Source: Chromera velia (Eukaryota; Sar; Chromeraceae). Taken from it: a stretch of DNA of 11,578 nucleotides. The translations under genes and the position numbers were made by a program. Position 1 is the stretch's first letter. Each line of letters begins with the position of its first letter. Shown piece after piece: positions 1 to 7,423 of the stretch. The notes beneath the pieces are model-generated. The model ran no database searches and was not told where the DNA came from. It was given only the letters and a program-made list of their open reading frames with translations. The stretch lies in the NCBI GenBank assembly GCA_018398765.1, contig JAHBMJ010003313.1, forward strand, positions 1-11,578, given 5' to 3'.

Positions 1-137
1 ACACAGATACACACACAGATACACACACAGATACACACACACATACACACACACACAGACACACACACACAGACACACACACACACACATACACACACAC
101 ATACACACACACATACACACACACATACACACACACA

Positions 138-180
<43 letters not shown>

Positions 181-183
181 ACA
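1..183. repeat. CA-type microsatellite with regular T interruptions
   Basis: Near-pure (AC)n, interrupted at intervals by ACACAT or ACAGAT units that look like short higher-order repeats. It begins at the window edge, so its full length is unknown. No coding signal. Confidence 0.95.
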
Positions 184-508
184 GAAAGGAAAGAAAGAAG
201 TGGAGCGGAATGGTGTGTGGGGAAAAGAAAGGGGCGGAGCGAGTGGGGCTTTTTGGCCGTCTCCGCAGCCAGTGCAAAAGGGTGACGAAAGACAAGAGAT
301 ACAAAGAGAAGGACACAAAAACCTAGAGGCCTAAGTCGCGCAAATTTTACGGACAAACACAAAACACACTTGCCCCTTTGGGCATCTTTTCAGGGTACAT
401 TCGACTCTTCTCCTCTATTTTCTTCTTGCTCTTTTCTTGGCAGGGCGAAATACCTTCTGGACAGAGACAAACATCAGGACAAGAAGAAGGCGTTCTTGCA
501 ATACAACA
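184..508. other. No firm gene; 3' flank of the minus-strand gene
   Basis: No long frame with protein-like composition on either strand. On the minus strand a pyrimidine-rich stretch ending TCTGTCCAG (to 457) could be a 3' splice site, followed by a 13-codon frame KVFRPAKKRARRK and TAG at 417-415. This would give an alternative, basic C terminus for the upstream gene if a phase 0 donor in exon 10 were used. No AATAAA on the minus strand was found here. Confidence 0.4.
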
Positions 509-2236
509 TCAAAGGCAAAAGAAGAGACAACTGAAGAAAGAAACGGACAGACAGACCAACCAGTCTGTTGGAAGTACGAGACGCTCCACAGAGTCGACCA
601 TCAAAACTGCCACCAGGTTGCCTCCAGACAAAGGGTCGGGAGAGAGACCCGCACCGAAGGCAGGACGCAAATCCACAGCAGCCACAGCTTGCCCCCCAGG
701 CACCTCCTTTTTCTCCTTCTCTTTCTCTTTGTCCTCTCCTTCCTTCCCTGCCTGCTGTGCTGTCTCATCACTCTGTCCCTGAGTCTGCGTCTGTGTCTGT
801 TGTTGTTTTCTTGCTGCTATCGGCTTGGAGGATTCTTTCGGCCTCGGGTCCACGTTGTTGGCCTTTGTCTTCAGGGAGTTACTGTTCATCATCTGCAGCT
901 GCATCCTCTTCCGACGTGAGTCGTTCAGAGAGTCACCAAGAGCCAGGTCCTGATCGACAGCTAGGAAGGGGTTGTCCACCTCTCTGTTCACACGCCTGCA
1001 GGCAATCAGTGCATGCATTTACTTTCATACAGAATTTTTTTTCAGGGAAAGTAAATGCTACAGAATTCTGTATGAAAGTAAATGTGTCCACCTCTCTGTT
1101 CACACGCCTGCAGGCAATCAGAAAAGTGCATGAAGAGAGGATTTTTGTCTATTCTCTTGGACACATGCCGGGTCTCTTTGACTCATACGCTTGCAAGCTG
1201 AACCAAAATGGTAACTGTTCTCGAGAAGAAGAAGTGCAAGGGCATTCCATTCTCTTGTTCTCTTCTTCAAATGACCTTGCGGGAGTGGCGGCAATACAAA
1301 ATGTAAGCATTTAACACCATGCACAATTTCATGAAGTATGAAATTCCATCAGCAACCAACCGACCGACTGACCAGATGGACCCAGGCTCCTCTGTCACCT
1401 TCAGGCAGATCCCCCCTGCAAACGGCGGTTGCTGTTTGAACTTCCTGGGATTTCTTTGGAACTCCTCGAAGTCGGGCGAGAAGAGGTGGTAGGAGTTCCA
1501 AGACAGGCTCCTAGGGTCCGACCGAGAGAGATTGCAGTACCCCACCACGGCCCCCCGGGTCCCCACAGAGGTCACGCGGTAGACGGTCAGTTTGATCAGC
1601 TCTCTGCAAGCATGCGTGGGGGGGGGGGGATGGAGAGAGGAGGAAATCAGCTGTGTGCTTTGTTGAGTGGTAGCATCAACGCAGCAAGCATTCTGATATG
1701 AAGGAATAAGAAAAACATTTCAAAGCATTTTGGGGGAAGGAAAAGTGATACGCAAGCACAGGCACAGGCACGCACACAAGGGGACGAAGAGAGTGCGTTT
1801 GAGAGAGAGAAAAAACTGACGTGTTGGGTCTGAAGACGATCGGTTGCGTCGTCCTGTCTGTGGCGTCAAAATTTACTTCCTCTTTCCCAGGAATGTGCTG
1901 CACGGAGGGAGGGAGGGAGGGAAAGAGGGAGATAGCGAGGGAGGGAGAGACGGAGAAAGGGGGGGAGGGAGAGAGGTTCATTAGGACACAAGGAGAGGAG
2001 AGGAGATGCGGCAACGAGGTCTCGTAGAAGGGATCCTGAGAGACTGTCTGTCATCCTCTCCCCACTTTTTTCGTTCGGGGAGGAAAGAAGAGGGTGATTG
2101 AAGTGAGACAGAGAGAGCTGCATGTTTCGCCATCTGTTTTTTCTTCTTTCTCGTCATTCTCTTTTTCACCCAACACAACCTCCCCCACCTACCGCCCGAC
2201 ACACACACACACACACAGACACACACGGAGAGAGAG

Positions 2237-2271
<35 letters not shown>

Positions 2272-5200
2272 CAAAGACAGAGACAGAGACGGACAGACAG
2301 GGAGAGACTGACGAGAGAGGGGTGTGCCTCTTTGGGTCCGAGGACATGAGGGAGTTCCTTCCTTTCTTTCTCGTCGTACGAACAGACAACCATGTAGAAA
2401 CCATTCTTGTTTCCGGATCCTGCAGGCAGGCAGACCAGACAGAGAGATGCAAAGAATGGGCACACATGCAGATCCCTTGCACACATAAGGTTGTGCTCCG
2501 ACTTGCGGGATTTGGACTTCGGGGCAGGACAGGCTTCGTTCCTTCCTTCCTTCCTTCCTTCCTACCCCTCGAGTGAAACCAGATGTAGCGGCCAGATGTA
2601 CAGTCGTAGAGCCTTCAGCCTTCTGTCCTCTCTGGATTTGTGTTCTCCGTCTGTGTCTGGCTCTTTTTGTGCGTCTTGACAAGGGACAACTCAGAGATGC
2701 TTTTTTCTCTCTTCCGGGACCGGCCGACAGCCAAGCGGCATGTCTGCTGAGATTCGAGCCTTCATTTCTTCGATTCGTTTTTTTTTTTGTACCTGACCAA
2801 ACCAGCAGAATCCCCTCCCGTCTTCCCACAGACAGAGCAAAACCCACAGCAGAAGGCGAAAGGCCAACCGCAAGCAAAACCCGTGAAGCGGAAAATAGAA
2901 CACGTCACAGAGCGAAGAGAAAAAAAGAGAAGAGAAGAAAAGACCAACCAAATGTCCACTGGCTGGGTTTCTCTCTGGGCACGTCAAGAAGTTTGGACAC
3001 GAAGATCAAAGCAGAGGACCCCCCTCCCCCCCTTCCCATTCCTCCCTTGTCGACAACCAGGCCTCCTGCATCTTTGTTCACTCCTAGACCTCTCTGAGAC
3101 ACTCCAAGTCTCTCTGCAAGGACCTGAGGAGACAAACGCGCAGCACGCACAGCGTCGTCTTTTTCCTCCCCCTCCTCCTTCTCTCCAGCTTCTGCCTTCT
3201 GTCTCTCTTCTTCCTCTTTTCTGAGTTTGGCGTGATAGAGAGAGTAGGGGCTCTTGGGCTTCTCCACGACCACCAGCTTCGCGCACCCTGTCACCTTCTT
3301 GGTCTTGGGGTGCACCATCTGGTATTCATTCCAGGCGGCGCTGCGGCGGTCAAAGCGGGAGACAAAGACTTCGCCTATCAGGTCATCGGGCTCTGCACTC
3401 ACACACAGATAGATGCAGGGGAGGGGGGTGGGGGGTTGGAGACGGCTGTGAAAGGATATGTATTTCGGACGTATCGATGGTGCGAAGTGCGTCTCTTTAA
3501 CACTTTTCTGGAATGTGAGGAGCACGACAAGGTTAATTGAAAATCTCGTCAAAACGAGAATACTGCCAATCTTGCGGCATCTCTCGAGAACCCGAGAACT
3601 CCCGGATGTGCTGGCAAGCAAATACCCCGACCGACTGACTGATTCACTGAAAGCGTCGCGAAATGCTTCTTTCACTGACTTGACACTCTCTCTAGACCGA
3701 GAACCCCACATTCTCAATGCACCAACAGACATATTCTTCGGAGTACCCAATTTGACTCACTGACTCTTCTCTGTGTTGATGAGTTTGACCCTATAGACGG
3801 AAATGATGAACTCCCCCTCATTCCCATTGAGCATCACAGGCTGCTCCGCCCTCCAGAATCGTTCCAACAAAACGTCTTCCCGTCTCCCGTCTCCTCCAGG
3901 AATGGACAGAGCGAAGTCCTTCCCCTCCCGGGCAAAGGCAGGATCAGCAGCCACGGCCTCGTACAGCCCTCCTGAGGGCCCCCCCCCCTCTCCCAAAGCG
4001 CTTCCACGAGTGCGCTCATGGTTGCTCAGCACGATGCGGTATCTGTGTGGCAAGAAGGGGAGAAGAATGGAGCGTGAAAGAAGGGGTGGAAATCAGGTGA
4101 GTGAGTTAACTGTTGTTTCTGCTCGCAGGCTACGCTTCGGTGCACAGAGGTCCTGCCACCCTTTGTCATGGCTGAATCAGAATCCAATGAGTGACCTTGC
4201 CAGTCCTGGTTTTGTCATTTTTCTGCGGCTGTTTCGTTGGCCTCTCCTAAACTATCTCTTTCTTGTAACGGGATCCCTGCCCTTTCTCTCTCTTCCTCCT
4301 TCTCTGGTGTCTGGTCCATGCACCGCCCTCTGTCGTTTGTGTGCATGTACAGCAACAAGGCCGAAGAAAGAAAGCCCACCAATTGCCCCCCTTCGACCCC
4401 TTCCTGTCCAAATAATGTCCATGCATTTGAGAGTCCACATGCATTTGTCACTTTGTCCTGCCTGCCTGACTGCCTGCCTGACTGACTGACACTGAGTGTT
4501 TCCCGTTCGGTTGGAGCCTGTCGATGTCCCCAATCCTCTCGATGTACACCTCTGCCGGGAACGCCTGCAGGCCGACGTCCATGCAGAAGAGGAGAGGGGA
4601 GGGGAGGGATCGAGAGATGGAGGAGATGGTGGGGGAGGAAGACGAAGGGGGAGAAGTGCAGGAAGGAAAGCACGAAAGGGCAGGAATGGAGAGGAAAAGA
4701 AGGAAAAAAGGGGAAGAGAAAGTGCACAAAACAGCCAAATGAAAGAAGAAGTCAAGGCAAGGGAGGGAGGGAGGGAGGGAGGGAGGAAGGAAGGAAGGAA
4801 GGAAAGAAGGAAGAAAAGAAAGAAGGAAGGAAGGAAGCACAAAAGGAACGAAGAACGATCTGAGAAGGGAAAGGTCATGAAACGGAAAATGAGTAATCCT
4901 TATCTCACGCCGTCTCGCCAAACACCCATGCACACCTACAGACCCACCTGCACGCTGGCAGCAGCAAAGCTGATTTCTTCCTCCTCATCAGCCAAGATGT
5001 TCTTCAAATCGCCCAGACCCTCTCCCCCCACACCCACTGGCGGGACGGGAGCCATTCCGCCCATCACTGCCTGAGGTTGCCTTGCCATCATTGCAGCCTG
5101 GTGCTGTTTCATTTCCGCCAATCTCCTATACGGACTCCCTGCTCTCTCCTCCAATTTGAATAGCAGACTGCCGGCAGGGAGCTTTGTGGTCGGGTGAGTC

Positions 5201-6809
5201 AGAGTGCAGACTGAGAAGCCCCCCCATCCGCCATCAGCAAGAGGGGGAGGCTGCTTCCTGTCGATGTGAACTTCTCCGACTACCGTCTCCTCCCACACCC
5301 ACTCTTTTCCTTTCGCCCTTTCTGCCTCGTCTGCAGGGGGTGTCACACGATAAACGGAAATGCGGAAAGAGCTGTAGTGGTCTCCCATATGCAGTGGCTG
5401 GTCCCTTGCGACCTCCGGATGAAAGTACACACTCTCGAACGCCTCCGCCAACGCGTCTTCAGAGGCCCCGCCCGTCTGTTCCTTCAACATCGCGAAGGCC
5501 ATGCCTTCTGCTGAGTGGGGGTTGGCCTGCTTGGAGAGTCTCTCTGCTCTGTAAACTGTGCCCTGGGTTGTCCTCTGCCCGAGGGGAGCAGAGAAGATGC
5601 CGTCGGGTGAACAGAGGTAGAGTTTGTACCTAAAGGCAGGGAGGGAGGGGGGAAAAGAAACGACGGGAAGGCAGAAAGAGGAATACGGTTGAAGCGGCAT
5701 TCTTTGTATCGGTATGAACGATCAGTACGATGTCCATAATTGCACTTCATTCTTCGGATCGGCGTCTAAGCAAATGCCGCACGATGAAGCGCTACGCATT
5801 CCTGAGAAACCAGTAGGAAGAGAGGAAAAGAGGAAGATAAGCAGGGAGGAAGGAAGGAAGGCCAGAGCAATGACTGACAGTCCAAGTTTGTCTTTGGACT
5901 CTCTCTTGCAATGGAGGCTTTGAAACCATACTGCAGACACTGGGAGAGCCCCTCCGGTGACCTGCACGCATCAGTCGGATCACCAGCATACGCACACACG
6001 TGTAAGGACCGCACTACAACTCTACGGGTGGGGCAGGTGTGAAAGAGCCAGCAAGCCAAAAAGGCGCACAGATAGCTAGACAAGATCTTGTTCCCTTCCC
6101 TTTTCATCTTTTTCTTTTCCGGAAAGACGACAGACGGAGAAAGGAAAAGGACTGCTGGAGACGGGGAGCATTGCATCTCCTTGTGAGCCAACAGACGTTC
6201 AAGGTGACAGAGAAGTCTCTGCGGGGCTGGAGACACGGGGTGTCTTCACGCAAAGACAGAGGCAGGCCAGGCTTCTGGTTCTCTTCAACCAGCAGAGACA
6301 GAAGGGCAGAGGGACAGACACAGAATGCGCACACGGAGACGCTCAGTCTGACCCTTTTTTATGAGAGCAACAACAAAGAATGGCTCACGACTTGTGCAAT
6401 CTGCCAACAGAAAGAAGAGACTCGGACACAATCAACTTCCCAGGGACTGACTGCCGCCTTGGCTGACCGGTACTGGTGCAGGTGCCGTTGGGACCATCTG
6501 CACAGGGTAGGGAGGTCTGAGCAGGTGGCCTAGAGGAGGGACTCCCGGAGAAGTCATCATGACTGGCCCAGGAGTGGGAGGTCCCGTGCCAGGTGCAGGG
6601 GGGGGGAGGGCCCAGGATAGGGGTCTTGGGGAAAAGTATGAGGGTGCGTGTGGGAAGGTTGGGGGAGGTGTTGCTGCCAGAGGGTTTCTCGAGACTGGAG
6701 AGGCCATAACGGGCATACCTGGGTTCATAGAGGGGCTGAGAGACTTCACGGACTGGGGGGGAAGAGCCCCGGAAAGTCTGGGGGAGAGGCGGGGGTGGGT
6801 TGGCAGCAT
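509..6809 (-). CDS. Ten-exon gene for a protein with three C2-like domains
   Basis: Exons read on the minus strand: 6809-6468, 5961-5879, 5629-4948, 4564-4491, 4042-3765, 3392-2949, 2419-2313, 1897-1821, 1603-1373 and 995-509 (stop TGA). All nine junctions are GT-AG and agree in phase, giving 2805 bases and 934 residues. Residues 1-114 are Pro-rich. Three related units follow at about 115-305, 370-532 and 613-771. Each has an N-terminal strand pair, a Q-P step, an I-x-V-Y-R-V or L-x-V-Y-R-V strand, an I/V-G strand and a final hydrophobic strand, which is the layout of C2 domains. No run of calcium-binding Asp residues is visible. Charged linkers separate the units, and residues 774-934 are low-complexity and Gln/Lys/Glu-rich. 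C2 folds usually bind membranes or partner proteins; the role here is inferred. Least certain are the start (ATG at 6809), the donor at 6467, a possible extra exon in intron 1, and the 3' end, where an alternative last exon could start at 456 after TCTGTCCAG. Confidence 0.72.
973..1121. repeat. Fold-back insert flanked by 37-bp direct repeats
   Basis: Positions 973-1009 and 1085-1121 are identical 37-bp direct repeats. Between them lies a perfect 21-bp inverted repeat, 1016-1036 against 1064-1084. The spacer contains a third, direct copy of the last 11 bases of the right arm (1047-1057) and the palindrome CAGAATTCTG (1061-1070). Each direct repeat contains the minus-strand acceptor GCCTGCAG and the first 23 bases of exon 10. 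Confidence 0.93.
1618..1629 (-). repeat. C12 run in a polypyrimidine tract
   Basis: Twelve uninterrupted G on the plus strand are C12 on the sense strand of the minus-strand gene, about 14 bases upstream of the acceptor that opens exon 9 (1603). It probably serves as part of the 3' splice-site pyrimidine tract. Confidence 0.75.
1904..1976 (-). repeat. (CCCT)n-like tract forming an intron pyrimidine tract
   Basis: Purine-only (GGGA)n-like sequence on the plus strand. On the gene's sense strand it is a long pyrimidine tract that runs straight into GTGCAG, the acceptor of exon 8 (starts at 1897). Confidence 0.85.
2199..2300. repeat. Compound (AC)n-(GA)n microsatellite in intron 7
   Basis: (AC)n from 2199, a mixed stretch, (GA)n at about 2244-2271, then degenerate ACAGAG units. 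It lies inside the intron between exon 7 (ends 2313) and exon 8 (begins 1897), starting close to the donor. It creates several spurious low-complexity frames. Confidence 0.92.
2539..2563. repeat. (TTCC)n microsatellite in intron 6
   Basis: Six tandem TTCC units and a partial one, within the intron between exon 6 (ends 2949) and exon 7 (begins 2419). Confidence 0.9.
3228..4564 (-). other. C2-like unit 2 of the minus-strand gene
   Basis: This unit uses exons 4 and 5 and the first part of exon 6 (protein about 370-532). It opens with AFPAEVYIERIGDIDRL, joins in phase 2 to YRIVLSNHERTRG, then gives LLERFWRAEQPVML, EFIISVYRV, DDLIGEVFVSR and CAKLVVVEK. Introns enter it at phase 0 before AFPAEV and at phase 2 before YRIV, exactly as in unit 1. 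A further phase 1 intron lies just after VYRVKLINTEK and is absent from unit 1. A Lys/Glu-rich linker follows (KLRKEEEERQKAEAGEKEE). Confidence 0.6.
4759..4837. repeat. (GGGA)n then (GGAA)n microsatellite in intron 3
   Basis: A purine-only tract made of GGGA units followed by GGAA and GAAA units. It lies between exon 3 (ends 4948) and exon 4 (begins 4564) and is a pyrimidine tract on the sense strand. The whole 4580-4870 stretch is strongly purine-biased on the plus strand, which explains the long Ser/Pro/Phe or Lys/Glu/Arg frames there. Confidence 0.9.
5092..5961 (-). other. C2-like unit 1 of the minus-strand gene
   Basis: This unit spans exons 2 and 3 (protein about 115-305, ending near LLFKLEE). 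Exon 2 carries ALPVSAVWFQSL and joins in phase 2 to YKLYLCSPDG at 5629. After a 60-residue insert come ESVYFHPEVARDQP, the strand SFRISVYRV, then TVVGEVHIDR and finally SLLFKLEE. Alignment with unit 2 is clear at the start (ALP/AFP, YKLYLCS/YRIVLS), at the SVYRV strand and at VVGEV/LIGEV. A linker with SPYRRL follows, and unit 2 has the matching SPYSLY. The C2 assignment rests on strand pattern and spacing only. Confidence 0.6.
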
Positions 6810-7159
6810 GATTACGAGGAAATTTTGTGTTCTTGTTTCGCTCTTCTACTCTGTCAGAGTTGTCTACGCAGATACCATATCTTTGTCGTTGCTTACTGGA
6901 AGGCAGTCAGTCGACTGCCCCCTGGATGAGATCAAAACTTGGAAATTCGACCACGGGCAGAAGTCTGACTCCATTCACATTCACACGTCACACGAGTGTC
7001 TCTTAGAACCCCGGGGCCCGGGAAGCTAGAGAGCACACGGACACGCACTGAGCCTTCAGAGGACTCAGAAAGGATCGGATGTATGTCGAACTGTATCTTC
7101 GAGATCCTTTTCGTGCTTTTAATTTGCCGTCTCACTCGAGCGTCGAGCATCGGGATATT

Positions 7160-7196
7160 GCGCGGGCCGCGCGGGGCCCGGCCGCGCGGCCCGCGC
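7160..7196. repeat. Perfect 15-bp GC-only inverted repeat, 7-base loop
   Basis: Arms 7160-7174 and 7182-7196 are exact reverse complements, with the loop GGCCCGG. Every base in the structure is G or C, while the 40 bases on each side are ordinary mixed sequence. It lies about 230 bases upstream of the ATG at 7424. Confidence 0.95.
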
Positions 7197-7242
7197 GTTG
7201 CATGCATGCAGCACGCTCTTCTGCATATATGGCTTAAATTTT

Positions 7243-7266
7243 GAAGATTTTCGATCAAGAATCTTC
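7243..7266. repeat. 7-bp stem hairpin upstream of the membrane protein gene
   Basis: GAAGATT (7243-7249) and AATCTTC (7260-7266) can pair across a 10-base loop. It could form in a 5' untranslated transcript, but a 7-bp stem can also occur by chance. Confidence 0.5.
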
Positions 7267-7423
7267 TGAAGTACGTAGAGGAGAGAGCCTCGAGTTTGAG
7301 CTAGTGACCTCTGACGCGTCTTCTGATGTAGAATGTAGCTGTCCACATGCCATCTAGGTCCACGGCCATGCGTCTGCCACGTGACCGCCCAAATTGCCGA
7401 ACAAGAAAATACAGAAGAAAGTC

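Larger units (their letters stand above)
1373..3022 (-). other. C2-like unit 3 of the minus-strand gene
   Basis: This unit spans the end of exon 6 and exons 7-9 (protein about 613-771). ALIFVSKLLDVPREKPSQWTF joins in phase 1 to SGNKNGFYMVVCSYDE, which aligns without gaps to LQPNGKHSVYRIVLSNHE of unit 2. Exon 8 supplies VNFDATDRTTQPIVF, matching the Q-P step of the other units. Exon 9 supplies ELIKLTVYRV, AVVGYCNLSR, WNSYHLF and GGICLKVTEE. The introns sit at other positions than in units 1 and 2, so this copy is older or has been rearranged. Confidence 0.58.
6810..7423. promoter_or_regulatory. Divergent intergenic region between the two genes
   Basis: It separates the first codon of the minus-strand gene (6809) from that of the plus-strand gene (7424), so it should hold both promoters and 5' untranslated regions. 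I see no clear TATA box at a convincing position. It contains the GC-rich hairpin at 7160-7196, an AAAGGATC/GATCCTTT inverted repeat around 7069-7112, GC-palindromic sequence near 7009-7022, GCATGC repeats near 7201 and a hairpin at 7243-7266. The frames in it look like chance. Confidence 0.5.

Noticed and set aside
973-1121. CRISPR-like direct repeats
   Set aside because: Only two copies, in a eukaryotic gene, and each copy includes exon sequence.
568-1314. 248-codon open frame on the plus strand
   Set aside because: It is antisense to exon 10 and to the fold-back insert. The composition is low-complexity, and the minus-strand frame has splice and phase support.
1990-2040. Candidate exon DPFYETSLP after CTCTCAG on the minus strand
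   Set aside because: It reads well for a few residues, but exons 7 and 8 already join phase 0 to phase 0, and nothing aligns to it in units 1 and 2.
2189-2482. Alternative frame of exon 7 (DPETRMVSTWL)
   Set aside because: It joins to neither the phase 1 intron before it nor the phase 0 intron after it, and it destroys the alignment of KNGFYMVVCSYDE with unit 2.
2691-2790. Candidate exon ADMPLGCRPVPEERKKH on the minus strand
   Set aside because: It ends in a stop without a good donor. Exon 6 to exon 7 joined directly gives a gapless match to unit 2.
1981-2877. 298-codon open frame on the minus strand
   Set aside because: It runs through microsatellites and intron 6, ignores the exon 7 frame that fits the repeat, and its Ser/Leu/Arg-rich text is typical of noncoding purine/pyrimidine tracts.
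4252-4933. Overlapping long frames over 4250-4930, both strands
   Set aside because: They are products of the GGGA/GGAA tract (Ser/Pro/Phe or Lys/Arg/Glu runs). The only supported coding piece is exon 4 at 4491-4564.
7394-7423. Upstream TTG start for the membrane protein
   Set aside because: Eukaryotic initiation at TTG is unlikely. The ATG at 7424 is the first in this frame after the TGA at 7382.
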